In this document: in pieces, positions 35,224 to 43,175 of the stretch | Layout of the letters: each line of letters starts with the position of its first letter | Position numbering within the stretch: position 1 is the stretch's first letter | Notes under the pieces: model-generated | Databases searched by the model: none | Seen by the model: the letters and a program-made list of their open reading frames with translations, nothing else | What the model was told of the DNA's origin: nothing | From: Cyclobacteriaceae bacterium | Lineage (GTDB): Bacteria > Bacteroidota > Bacteroidia > Cytophagales > Cyclobacteriaceae | NCBI GenBank assembly: GCA_003565295.1 | Contig: PXCO01000302.1 | Location: 1-45,609, forward strand | Length of the DNA: 45,609 bases | Direction of reading: 5' to 3' | Translations under genes and position numbers: made by a program

Positions 35224-35700
35224 TTAAAAGCCAAGCATTTTAATAGCAGTGATTGCCGCTTCATCACCCTTATTGCCATGCTTACCTCCGGCCCTGTCCA
35301 AAGCCTGTTGTTGGGTGTTGGGGGTGAGTACTCCGAATATGACAGGTTTATCGTATTTCAATCCCACATTGGTAATACCATGGGCCACTGCATCACATAT
35401 AAAATCAAAATGCCTGGTCTCACCCTGCACCACACAACCTATACAAATCACCGCATCAATTTCATCGACTGCTGCAAGCCATTGGGCAGCTAGAGGAAGC
35501 TCAAATGAGCCAGGCACATTTTTACGGATGATGTGCTCCTTCTTTGCACCATACTTCAGCAAGGTTTCAAGCGCTCCATTATAAAGGGATTCAGTGACTT
35601 CTTCATTCCATTCCGCAACTACTATCCCAAATTTTTTTCCCGAGATTTCCTTGATGTTTTTCCCAGTGTGGGTACTCAGGTTCTTTAATGATGTGGCCAT
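35224..35700 (-). CDS. ribH: 6,7-dimethyl-8-ribityllumazine synthase
   Basis: A 158-residue lumazine synthase, the penultimate step of riboflavin synthesis, which assembles into hollow capsids or pentamers. Motifs: GIVVAEWNEEVTESLYNGA, VPGSFELPLAAQWLA, CIGCVVQGETRHFDFICDAVAHG with the catalytic His, and the closing GGKHGNKGDEAA. ATG 35700 is chosen over 35730 because conserved sequence and family length begin there. A strong hairpin with T-run at 35730-35762 lies just upstream, so it may be attenuated or have its own promoter. No FMN riboswitch pattern is visible. Confidence 0.94.
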   Translation of the reverse strand: MATSLKNLSTHTGKNIKEISGKKFGIVVAEWNEEVTESLYNGALETLLKYGAKKEHIIRKNVPGSFELPLAAQWLAAVDEIDAVICIGCVVQGETRHFDFICDAVAHGITNVGLKYDKPVIFGVLTPNTQQQALDRAGGKHGNKGDEAAITAIKMLGF

Positions 35701-35729
35701 AATTGATTGTCTATGGGTTATGGTAAACA

Positions 35730-35762
35730 AAAAAGAGTAAAGCCTCGGGCCATACTCTTTTT
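35730..35762 (-). terminator. Terminator or attenuator between the TPR gene and ribH
   Basis: AAAAAGAGTA and TACTCTTTTT form a 10-pair stem around a GC-rich loop, and the minus strand continues with TTTTTGTTT. It lies 19 bp past the TPR gene stop and 29 bp before the ribH start. Confidence 0.7.
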
Positions 35763-35781
35763 ATTGGTGTTCGTCACACTT

Positions 35782-36501
35782 TTAATTTGATGCTAGGCCC
35801 TCCAATCTTGCCTTGTGTTTTCGGGCATTGGTTTGCTCATAGGATTCAAAATATTCATTTTCTATACGTTCGTAGGTAGAAATGGCATTATTAATTTCAC
35901 CTGCCTCCTCATAGGCAATGGCCAGTTTAGAAAGATACTTTGGTGTAAAAAATGGGTTAGGCTTATGATCGGCTGCCCTTTTATAAAACTTAATGGCCTC
36001 ACTGGTATTGCCTAACTCCATATAGGCATCCCCTGTGAGTGAATAGGCCTGCGCCTGAATAAGGTAATCAGAAGATGAAAACTTCTTCAGGTGATCAGCG
36101 GCTTTTTGAAACTCGCCCTGGGATAGATAGATGGAACCCACATAATAATGAGATAGATTTGCCGCATCCGTTCCCCCATAATTATCAAGGATATAAAGGA
36201 AACCCCTGTTGGTACCATCTCCCTGAAGGGCCAGTTCCACACTGTCCTGTTCAAAATAATAAACAGCCTGAAACATTTCCGCCTGAGCAGTCTTGTTTTG
36301 ATTGGCTTTATGGATTTGATAAAATAGGATTCCAGCAATGATCAGAATCATCAATACGATGGCACCGGCCACTATTCTGGTGTTTTGCTTCAGAAAGGCC
36401 TCTCCTCTACTCAAGCGAGTGGCGATGGCGTCCGGGTTTTCAATCAATTCACTGGACTCATCAGCCTTATTCCTAGGCTTTTTTACTTTACTTTTTGACA
36501 T
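35782..36501 (-). CDS. Membrane-anchored TPR protein, YfgM-like
   Basis: A 239-residue protein with a basic cytoplasmic N-terminus (KSKVKKPRNK), one helix (IVAGAIVLMILIIAGILFYQI, about 45-65) and about four tetratricopeptide repeats in the periplasmic part (ANLSHYYVGSIYLSQGEFQKAADHL, AQAYSLTGDAYMELGNTSEAIKFY, YLSKLAIAYEEAGEINNAISTYERI). YfgM-type proteins associate with the Sec/chaperone machinery; a similar role is inferred only. A promoter lies at 36521-36550 and a terminator at 35730-35762. Confidence 0.82.
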   Translation of the reverse strand: MSKSKVKKPRNKADESSELIENPDAIATRLSRGEAFLKQNTRIVAGAIVLMILIIAGILFYQIHKANQNKTAQAEMFQAVYYFEQDSVELALQGDGTNRGFLYILDNYGGTDAANLSHYYVGSIYLSQGEFQKAADHLKKFSSSDYLIQAQAYSLTGDAYMELGNTSEAIKFYKRAADHKPNPFFTPKYLSKLAIAYEEAGEINNAISTYERIENEYFESYEQTNARKHKARLEGLASN

Positions 36502-36520
36502 GATTCGAAATTTTCAGTCG

Positions 36521-36550
36521 CAAATATAGGGGTTTTCCTTGAATCACAAA
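36521..36550 (-). promoter_or_regulatory. Bacteroidota-type promoter of the TPR gene
   Basis: On the minus strand TTTG - 18 bp - TATATTTG, with a perfect -7 box and perfect -33 box but slightly short spacing. The start codon is 19 bp downstream. Confidence 0.5.
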
Positions 36551-36751
36551 CAGCAAGAAAAAACAAGCCCCTCATTCACCTCAATCTTAAGCTGGCATTT
36601 TACATTACCTTACTGCCAAAGGCTACACTCGGGGAATTGTTTCAGTACCCCATTCCAAGGATCACATACACGTGCCTAAACTGCTTCCACATTTAAACTT
36701 GCCAACCTATTAATCGCTAGAGAAGGCTGTAAAGAGTAGGAAATGCGACTT

Positions 36752-37774
36752 TTATTCTCTGACGAAAGGATAGTCATCCTCTGCATATACATCTAGGAAG
36801 GCATCCTTTCCATCAGGCCATGGGGCATCCTCGGCAAACTTCACTGCGTCAGTTACTTTTTTCTTCACTTTGGCATCTATCTCCTTGATTTCGTCTTCGC
36901 TGAGAATGTCATTATCCAAGATGGTTTTCTTTACCTGCTCTATGGGATCCCTTTGCTTGTATTCTTCTACCTCCTCTTTGGTCCTGTATTTTTGTGGATC
37001 AGACATGGAGTGACCTTTATATCTGTATGTTCTGAGCTCCAGTAAGGTTGGTCCATCTCCTTTCCTTGCCCTTTTGGCAGCTTCTGCTACTGCTTCGTGA
37101 ACCTCCTCCACGTTCATGGCATCCACGGGAAAAGATGGCATGTCATAGGCTTCGCCCAAGGTATAGAGTTCGTTCACATTTGAGGAACGCTTAACAGAGG
37201 TTCCCATGGCATACCCGTTGTTTTCAATTGCAAATATCACGGGAGTCTTGAAAAGCATGGCCAGGTTAAGTGCCTCGTGAAAGGCCCCTTGCCTAACAGC
37301 ACCATCACCCAGGTAACAGATGCAAAGGTTTTTTGTGCCCTTGTACTTTTCTGCAAAGCCAATTCCTAGCCCCATAGGTATTTGCGCCCCAACAATACCA
37401 TGCCCTCCTGCAAAATTCACTTCCTTATCGAAGATGTGCATGGATCCCCCCTTTCCTTTGGTGGTGCCACTTTCCTTGCCGAACAATTCTGCCATCACCG
37501 CTCCAGGGTCTGTACCCAAGCCTAGGGGAGTTGCGTGACACCGATATGCTGTAATCCACTTATCATCCTTCTCCAGGGCGGTGATGGCACCTGAAGCGCA
37601 TGCCTCCTGACCAATGTATAAATGACAGAAACCCCTTATCTTTTGTTGCCCATACAGTTGACCTGCTTTTTCCTCAAATCTACGCATCAGCAACATGCTT
37701 TCGTACCAGAAGGTATAGGTTTCTTTAGAATATTTGACTTTGGATTTTGTCGTGCTAGAACTCTTTTTTGCCAT
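36752..37774 (-). CDS. pdhA: Pyruvate dehydrogenase E1 component, alpha subunit
   Basis: A 340-residue TPP enzyme subunit that decarboxylates pyruvate for transfer to the E2 lipoyl domain. Marks: FEEKAGQLYGQQKIRGFCHLYIGQEA, the His in TAYRCHATP, and the TPP motif GDGAVRQGAFHEALNLA...IENNGYAMGTS; YRYKGHSMSDP holds the phosphorylation-loop equivalent. The frame is open to 38008, but ATG 37774 is chosen because conserved sequence begins there and the longer form would overlap recF on the other strand. The E1 beta and E2 genes are not in the window. A TATCTTTG box at 37809-37816 may be its -7 element. Confidence 0.93.
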   Translation of the reverse strand: MAKKSSSTTKSKVKYSKETYTFWYESMLLMRRFEEKAGQLYGQQKIRGFCHLYIGQEACASGAITALEKDDKWITAYRCHATPLGLGTDPGAVMAELFGKESGTTKGKGGSMHIFDKEVNFAGGHGIVGAQIPMGLGIGFAEKYKGTKNLCICYLGDGAVRQGAFHEALNLAMLFKTPVIFAIENNGYAMGTSVKRSSNVNELYTLGEAYDMPSFPVDAMNVEEVHEAVAEAAKRARKGDGPTLLELRTYRYKGHSMSDPQKYRTKEEVEEYKQRDPIEQVKKTILDNDILSEDEIKEIDAKVKKKVTDAVKFAEDAPWPDGKDAFLDVYAEDDYPFVRE

Positions 37775-37880
37775 ATCAATTCGTGTAAAATATGCTAACT
37801 TTGGGACCCAAAGATAATCAAAATGAGGAAATTTCAGGCCCAACTGCGAAAATAGTGAAAATCGAACTGGATTTTTAACC

Positions 37881-38963
37881 ATGTACCTAAAAAATCTCCG
37901 CCTGTACCAATATAAAAATTTTCCTGAAGCCAGTTTGGAATTCTTGCCTGGGGCAAACTGCCTGGTGGGGCTAAATGGGGTGGGCAAGACCAACACCTTG
38001 GATGCCATCCATTACCTATGCCTTACCAAAAGTGCATTTAACCCCATAGACCAGCACCAAATCCAGCACGGCACCCATGGTTTTTTCATCAAGGGCGAGT
38101 TTGATAGAGAGGAAAAGCTTTTGGAAGTTTCCTGCGTGGTAGAATTGGGAAAGAAAAAAATAATTACCGTAAACGGTAGCCCCTATCAAAAGATGGGCGA
38201 GCACATAGGCTTATTACCCTTAGTGTTGATCGCTCCGGGTGACGATTCTCTTATCAGAGACGGGTCGGATGAAAGGAGAAGGTTTTTTGATAGCCTGCTT
38301 TCCCAAATTGACAACCATTATTTTAAAACCATTGTACAGTACAATCAGCTCCTGAAAAATAGGAATGAGTTGCTAAAGCGCTTTCATGAGAAGGGAAAGG
38401 TGGATGACTTACTCATTTCACCTTTCGACAGGCAATTGATAAACCTAAGCAAGATTATTTACCATAGAAGGTCCAGCTTTATGGATACCTTTGCCCCTAC
38501 GCTGGAGGCAAATTATCAACTCCTTTCCGCTCAAAAAGAACATGTGGAAATACATTATAAAAGCGATGTGGAAGATCCAGGGTTTTCGGGCCAGTTCGTT
38601 AAGAATCTTTCAAAGGACATTCTACTGAAGAGAACTACCATTGGCGTACATAAGGATGACTTCAAATTGATGATCAATGGATATCCATTAAAAAAATTCG
38701 GTTCCCAGGGGCAGCAAAAATCTTTTCTCATCGGTCTCAAACTTGCCCAATTTGAAGTGTTCAAGGAGGAAAAGGGGTTCAAGCCCCTCCTCCTTTTGGA
38801 TGATATTTTTGACAAATTAGATGACGAAAGAATAGCCGCCTTAATGAAGCTTGTAGCCAAGGGAGACTTCGGACAACTGTTTATTACTGACGCAAGACCC
38901 GAACGTTCGGAAAAGATCATGGAGTCCTTACAAATAGCCGCCAAATTCATAGAATTGGGATGA
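37881..38963 (+). CDS. recF: DNA replication and repair protein RecF
   Basis: A 360-residue SMC-like ATPase that loads RecA at gapped DNA through RecFOR. Marks: the N-terminus YLKNLRLYQYKNF, Walker A GLNGVGKTN (30-38), the signature GSQGQQKSFLIGLKLAQ and Walker B LLLLDDIFDKLDDERI. Typical length. It is divergent from pdhA with 106 bp between. Its usual dnaA-dnaN partners are not present, which is common in Bacteroidota. Confidence 0.95.
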   Translation: MYLKNLRLYQYKNFPEASLEFLPGANCLVGLNGVGKTNTLDAIHYLCLTKSAFNPIDQHQIQHGTHGFFIKGEFDREEKLLEVSCVVELGKKKIITVNGSPYQKMGEHIGLLPLVLIAPGDDSLIRDGSDERRRFFDSLLSQIDNHYFKTIVQYNQLLKNRNELLKRFHEKGKVDDLLISPFDRQLINLSKIIYHRRSSFMDTFAPTLEANYQLLSAQKEHVEIHYKSDVEDPGFSGQFVKNLSKDILLKRTTIGVHKDDFKLMINGYPLKKFGSQGQQKSFLIGLKLAQFEVFKEEKGFKPLLLLDDIFDKLDDERIAALMKLVAKGDFGQLFITDARPERSEKIMESLQIAAKFIELG

Positions 38964-39014
38964 CATTTATGATAAATAAAGCGTACGCCAGATTTCCAAG
39001 TTTATTTTTTTGGC

Positions 39015-39113
39015 CTAATACCGTCTTTTCTTTACAATTAGATTATCTATAGAAAATTTCCCAGGCCCTGTAAGGAAAAGCACTAAAAAGGAAATAAAGA
39101 AGAAAAGCGGCAA
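39015..39113 (-). other. DoxX C-terminal coding remnant after an in-frame TAA
   Basis: Directly after the TAA of the DoxX gene (39114-39116) the same frame stays open for 32 codons to TAG at 39015. It encodes a hydrophobic helix then a polar end: LPLFFFISFLVLFLTGPG, then KFSIDNLIVKKRRY. This matches the fourth helix and the TGxGKYSLD-type end of normal DoxX proteins. It therefore looks like the cut-off end of the same gene, and the stop probably replaced a Glu codon (GAA to TAA). Read through, the protein would be 138 residues, the usual DoxX length. Confidence 0.75.
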
Positions 39114-39431
39114 TTACTGCTTATTGAATGGGTCGTCTCCATGAACGATAAATGTAATAACAGCCATATTAATAAGAAGTGGAATAAGTACCACCCTGCT
39201 CATTAGTCCCAAGGCCAGGAATATCGCACAGAAGAACTCTGCAAAAATCACCAATTGCAACGATAAAGCCGGTCCTAGCCCTATGGGATCTGCAAAGTTG
39301 TTGAGGCGCTCGCTAAAATTAGTGATCTTGCCCCATCCGTGGGTGAGTAACATAAGACCTGACCCTACCCTTAAGAAAAGCAAGGCAATATCTGTGGCAA
39401 TGGGCCGATTTGAAAAAAGGAGGTGTTTCAT
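39114..39431 (-). CDS. DoxX family membrane protein, truncated
   Basis: A 105-residue small membrane protein. LLFLRVGSGLMLLTHGWGKITNF is the DoxX first helix with its typical HG motif, followed by LQLVIFAEFFCAIFLALGLMSR and an AVITFIVHGDDPFNKQ segment. The family has four helices and members take part in sulfur or quinone redox or have unknown roles. Here the gene stops after helix three. The missing fourth helix is encoded in frame just beyond the stop (39015-39113), so this allele looks truncated by a nonsense change. It is convergent with recF. Confidence 0.8.
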   Translation of the reverse strand: MKHLLFSNRPIATDIALLFLRVGSGLMLLTHGWGKITNFSERLNNFADPIGLGPALSLQLVIFAEFFCAIFLALGLMSRVVLIPLLINMAVITFIVHGDDPFNKQ

Positions 39432-39563
39432 CGTAGATGCACTTTTGGGTGAAAGTTAAGAATAAAGGATATATACCCTTAAATCTATTGAAAATTAGGT
39501 AAATTGTAAATGAATTTACAGAAATTTCCACCGTAGGCCAATATCTCCTGTTAACCGTCCGGG

Positions 39564-40460
39564 TCACCAAAGTTTTTCTGGATATTTCCCGGCACTGTGC
39601 AGTTCCTTCAACGCACCTATCACCGTGGCCTTATCCTCCGCATAGGTGACACCAAACCAAACCTTTCCTCCTTTCAGGATTTTGACCTTTGCCTTTCCCG
39701 ATTCAATTAGCTCGTTGGCCACCGAGGGTATATAGAACTCAGACTTCAGATCCATGCCCTGCCGCTTTAGAAATTCCTCCCACATTTGTTGGGTTTCCTG
39801 GAATACTGAAGGGTGAAAGCCCCAGCAATTCATGGAAACCGGGGTATTTTCAGGAATTTCAACCTTTTCATCACCAGCTTCGTGGACAATGTCCCCATTT
39901 CTCCTGCCGATGGAAGTCCTTTCTTTCATCCCTGTGAGATGGCCGCTACTGTCGGCCATACATACTCCCCTACTCACTGTGCCATGAGAGCTGAGCACAT
40001 CCTGAATGGCATACCCCACCATGCAATGGAGATCTTTCTTCACTTCCCGGGAGAGAAAACCGGCAAGGGCTTCAAATGCTTCCCTTCCATAAAAATCGTC
40101 CGCATTGATCACGGCAAAAGGCTCGTTGATCACTTCTTTCGCACAAAGCAGGGCATGGGCGGTGCCAAAGGGTTTTACACGCTCCGGGTTTTTATAGGAA
40201 TCAGGCACCAAGGATCCCAAAGTCTGAACCACAAACTCCACCTCCGTCTTTCCTTCTAGTTTTGGCAAAAAAAGTTCTTTGGCCATTTCCAGTATTTCCT
40301 CTCTTACGATAAAGACCACCTTGCCAAAGCCTGCTTTCAATGCATCATAGATACTGTATTCCAAAATAGTCTCCCCGTTGGGGCCAAAGCCATCCACTTG
40401 CTTGTCCCCTCCATACCTACTGCCCATTCCGGCAGCCAAAATCAATAATGTTGGTTTCAT
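39564..40460 (-). CDS. Sugar-phosphate nucleotidyltransferase
   Basis: A 298-residue GT-A-like nucleotidyltransferase that makes an NDP-sugar from NTP and a sugar-1-phosphate. The nucleotide loop LLILAAGMGSRYGGDKQ stands at the N-terminus. NADDFYG (about 119-125) holds the metal-binding acidic residues, and WFGVTYAEDKA is near the end. GalU-like or RmlA-like activity is possible; the substrate cannot be assigned. A role in surface polysaccharide, like the epimerase at 360 which also sits behind this repeat, is possible but unproven. The start codon abuts repeat unit E. Confidence 0.82.
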   Translation of the reverse strand: MKPTLLILAAGMGSRYGGDKQVDGFGPNGETILEYSIYDALKAGFGKVVFIVREEILEMAKELFLPKLEGKTEVEFVVQTLGSLVPDSYKNPERVKPFGTAHALLCAKEVINEPFAVINADDFYGREAFEALAGFLSREVKKDLHCMVGYAIQDVLSSHGTVSRGVCMADSSGHLTGMKERTSIGRRNGDIVHEAGDEKVEIPENTPVSMNCWGFHPSVFQETQQMWEEFLKRQGMDLKSEFYIPSVANELIESGKAKVKILKGGKVWFGVTYAEDKATVIGALKELHSAGKYPEKLW

Positions 40461-40624
40461 ATGATTATAATTGTCTTTTCAAAGGCCATAACTTGTACCC
40501 CACCGAAGGTTGGGGTAGCCTGCCCCGTCCCGGTAGCTATCGGGATCGGGGAAATCGTTTCGGGGAAGCTCGCATGGTTGATAATCATTCCACTGTGTGA
40601 CATTTTCGTCATGCTCGATTTCAT
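40461..40624 (-). repeat. Start-abutting repeat, locus E, ending at the nucleotidyltransferase start
   Basis: On the minus strand this 164-bp unit starts ATGAAATCGAGC and has TGACG-AAAA-TGTCA, GGAATGATTATCAACC, ATGCGAGCTTCCCCG, CCCGATAGCTACCGGG and the stem TACCCC-A-ACC-TTC-GGT-GGGGTA. It ends TTTGAAAAGACAATTATAA + TCAT directly before ATG 40460. Confidence 0.85.
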
Positions 40625-40921
40625 ATTTCCCTTTTAAAGGTTCAAAAATTAACAGAGAGCAAAATTAAACAAAATATCACGCATAGGTGCCTTTTTAAAT
40701 TAATTCCTATCCCTGCACTAGTTATTTTGATAGAATTATTTTATTCCTACCATAAATTTATTATTACACATACAAATTATGTTTATTTTACTTATTTGAT
40801 TAATTTTTATGTGTTTTCATATTTTTTTAGCCTAAAAATAGGGGTTTTACATCGTTTTACATTTTATAAGCTATTTTAATACCCTATTTTAAACTAAACT
40901 ACATATTTTAGTTATAGACTG
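40625..40921. other. AT-rich upstream region of glnK without genes
   Basis: Very AT-rich intergenic DNA between repeat E and the glnK promoter, with long A and T runs and no credible reading frame. CCTAAAAATAGGGG near 40831 and ACCCTATTTTAAAC near 40881 are partly complementary. No sigma-54 (-24/-12) pattern was found. Confidence 0.5.
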
Positions 40922-40952
40922 ATTGTTTTTTAAACCATATTTTTTACTTTTG
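40922..40952 (+). promoter_or_regulatory. Bacteroidota-type promoter of glnK-amt
   Basis: ATTG (40922-40925), a 19-bp spacer and TACTTTTG (40945-40952) match the phylum's primary promoter with one mismatch. The -7 box is identical to that of glutamine synthetase. The glnK start is 59 bp downstream. Confidence 0.6.
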
Positions 40953-41011
40953 TTGAAAATAATCGAACAAAGAGGTTAATTTCGTAACCAATCACAGACT
41001 TAATTGATAAA

Positions 41012-41350
41012 ATGAAAAAGATTGAAGCATTAATTAGGACCTCCAAATTCGAAGAGATACACAAATGTCTTTCCGGTTTGGGTGTGAAATTCCTGACCTT
41101 TTACGAGGTAAAGGGCATGGGATTACAGCATGCAAAGACACAACATTACAGAGGGGTGGCCTATGAGCCCACCTTTATCCCCAGGACAAAACTGGAAATT
41201 GTGGTTCAAGACTCCTTAAAAGACGACGTGGTGGACTGCATACTCAGAGAGGGTAGAACCGGTGAAGTCGGCGATGGTAAAATATTTATCTATGACGTGC
41301 TGGAAGCCTACAGGATCAGAAACAATGACACTGCGGAGGAAGCACTTTAA
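41012..41350 (+). CDS. glnK: Nitrogen regulatory protein P-II, GlnK-like
   Basis: A 112-residue PII trimer subunit that senses ATP/ADP and 2-oxoglutarate and gates the ammonium channel encoded next to it. The T-loop has Gln39 and Tyr51, the usual uridylylation site (VAY51). Position 58, normally Lys and important for 2-oxoglutarate, is Arg here. GDGKIF near residues 87-92 and RIR at 101-103 of the nucleotide site are kept. It is followed by amt after 62 bp, the standard glnK-amt pair. No GlnD is in the window. Confidence 0.93.
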   Translation: MKKIEALIRTSKFEEIHKCLSGLGVKFLTFYEVKGMGLQHAKTQHYRGVAYEPTFIPRTKLEIVVQDSLKDDVVDCILREGRTGEVGDGKIFIYDVLEAYRIRNNDTAEEAL

Positions 41351-41412
41351 AGGAACTCCTAGCAATACCCAAAAAATCACCCATTGCTTAAGATCATCAA
41401 AACGTAAACATC

Positions 41413-42645
41413 ATGAATCAAGAACTATTTACGATAAACAACCTTTGGATATTGGTTGCTACCATATTGGTATTTATCATGCACTTGGGATTTGCAGCGC
41501 TTGAAGCGGGAATGACCAGGGCAAAGAATACGGTGAATATCCTTTTCAAAAACACCATCATCCCCGCCATTGGGCTCATCACCTATGCCTTCATCGGGTT
41601 TAACCTGATGTACCCAGGAGAGGGCTTCGAGGGAGGGTTTTTTGGATTTGCAGGATTGGGGCTTAGCCTTCCTGAGGGGTGGGACACCGCCGCATATGAT
41701 GAAGGCTACACCTTCTTCACAGACTTTATCTTCCAGGCCATGTTTGCCGCCACCGCTGCCACCATCGTGTCAGGAGCTGTAGCAGAACGGATTAAATTGG
41801 GACCTTTCTTATTTTTCTCCTTTATTTATGTGGGCATCTGCTATCCCATTACTGGTTCTTGGGTTTGGGGAGGAGGGTTCTTGGACACCCTTTCCACTCC
41901 ATTTGTCGACTTTGCAGGGTCTACCCTCGTTCACTCCGTGGGAGGCTGGGGCGCATTAATTGGTGCCTACCTGCTTGGACCAAGGATCGGCAAGTATAAA
42001 GACGGGAAAATCAATGCCATCCCCGGACATAACCTGCCTCTTGCCACTTTCGGTGTTTTTCTGTTATGGTTCGGTTGGTTCGGTTTCAATGGGGGATCTG
42101 TTTTATCCGCCGATCCTGGAGAGGTCTCCTCGGTATTTGTGACCACAGCAATGGCCGCCGCATCCGGAGCCTTTGGGGCCCTTCTTGCTTCTTACCTTAA
42201 ATTCAAAAACTATGATATCACCATGGTGCTGAATGGCATCCTGGCAGGATTGGTAAGTATCACCGCGGGTGCTGATTTGATGTCTGTCAATGAGGCCTGT
42301 ATCATCGGTTTTATCGGTGGAGCACTGGTAGTATTCAGTGTGGTGTTCTTTGACAAGGTGAAAATTGATGACCCGGTGGGCGCCATCTCCGTGCACCTGG
42401 TCTGCGGGGCCTGGGGGACACTGGCCGTGGGTATTTTTGGTGACCTTGCCGGGGGTGCTCAGATTGTTTCCCAATTGATCGGGATTGTGGCCATAGGGGC
42501 ATTCTGCCTGCTTTTCAGTTTTATTGTTTTCTTCATTCTTAAAAAGACCTCCGGTATCCGGGTGGACGAACTGGAGGAAGTGGAAGGCCTGGACATCAAC
42601 GAACACGGCATGCATGCCTATCCGGACTTTGCTACTAAGGAATGA
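41413..42645 (+). CDS. amt: Ammonium transporter
   Basis: A 410-residue Amt/Rh channel of the inner membrane with about eleven helices, conducting ammonium or ammonia. Marks: LGFAALEAGMTRAKN, FQAMFAATAATIVSGAVAER, DFAGSTLVHSVGGWGAL with the first pore His, and the second pore His near VHLVCGAWGTLA. No cleavable signal is evident; the first helix may remain. The C-terminal tail (about 385-410) is cytoplasmic and should be the GlnK docking region. It ends with a terminator at 42675-42704. Confidence 0.95.
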   Translation: MNQELFTINNLWILVATILVFIMHLGFAALEAGMTRAKNTVNILFKNTIIPAIGLITYAFIGFNLMYPGEGFEGGFFGFAGLGLSLPEGWDTAAYDEGYTFFTDFIFQAMFAATAATIVSGAVAERIKLGPFLFFSFIYVGICYPITGSWVWGGGFLDTLSTPFVDFAGSTLVHSVGGWGALIGAYLLGPRIGKYKDGKINAIPGHNLPLATFGVFLLWFGWFGFNGGSVLSADPGEVSSVFVTTAMAAASGAFGALLASYLKFKNYDITMVLNGILAGLVSITAGADLMSVNEACIIGFIGGALVVFSVVFFDKVKIDDPVGAISVHLVCGAWGTLAVGIFGDLAGGAQIVSQLIGIVAIGAFCLLFSFIVFFILKKTSGIRVDELEEVEGLDINEHGMHAYPDFATKE

Positions 42646-42674
42646 TTCCTTAAATAAAGAATCCTATTATTGTC

Positions 42675-42704
42675 AAAAAGGGTGTCCAGATGGTCACCCT
42701 TTTT
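42675..42704 (+). terminator. Rho-independent terminator of glnK-amt
   Basis: AAAAAGGGTG and CACCCTTTTT pair perfectly around a 10-base loop and end in a T-run, 30 bp past the amt stop. Confidence 0.88.
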
Positions 42705-42769
42705 GCTATACGTTAATGGAACCCCACATTGAATTTTATTGGGGATACTGCCAAGTGCTATACTTTCAT

Positions 42770-42915
42770 ATGTTTATAATTGTCTTTTAGCGGTCATTAC
42801 CTGTCCCGAACTTGTTTCGGGAACTTGTCCCGCACTGTAAGTCGGGATAGCCTGCCCCAGCTTGCCCCGAACTCGATTCGGGGAACTCGATTCGGGAAAC
42901 ATCCCGAGGCATGGT
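42770..42915 (-). repeat. Start-abutting repeat, locus F (orphan copy)
   Basis: Minus-strand unit with GGTGGAACCATGCCTCGGG, several CCCGAATCGAGTTCGGGG stems, TATCCCGACTTACAGTGCGG, CCCGAA-ACAAG-TTCGGG and the tail GACCGCTAAAAGACAATTAT + AAACAT. It is followed by ATGAAAG as at other loci, but that frame ends after three codons (ATG AAA GTA TAG), so no gene is attached. Its 5' end is unclear: ATGGAGATTAGC near 42965 may be a worn start. Confidence 0.75.
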
Positions 42916-43175
42916 TCCACCCGATTTGCACCCTGCTTTGGAGGCAATTGATTGCTAATCTCCATCATTGGCTTTAGCCATACCAACTATCATTTAATCT
43001 CTAACCACCCTGTCTACTTGTTTCACGCCGCGAGTGCTGCGGATTCGTTGCGGCCCCCTGTAAAATCCAGTCTGTAGCCAACAATGGCAAGTTAAGCAAG
43101 GTTTTTGTGCCACGTCCCAAGGAATTAGAGATTGTCTATGATTGCTTCACGGCGATTTACACAAATGACCCAACT
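42916..43175. other. Gene-free stretch before the DUF421 gene
   Basis: No credible gene. A GC-rich piece at 43027-43055 contains CCGC-GAGTGCT-GCGG, a weak hairpin, unlike the AT-rich flanks. No clear -7/-33 promoter for the next gene was found. Confidence 0.4.

Noticed and set aside
35701-35781. FMN riboswitch before ribH
   Set aside because: The conserved RFN motifs are absent and the region is too short.
37775-38008. Longer PDH E1 alpha start
   Set aside because: The extra 78 codons are unconserved in appearance and overlap the start of recF; ATG 37774 fits family length.
42103-42615. 170-residue minus-strand frame inside amt
   Set aside because: Antisense to amt with low-complexity, His-rich and Gln-rich composition typical of a shadow frame.
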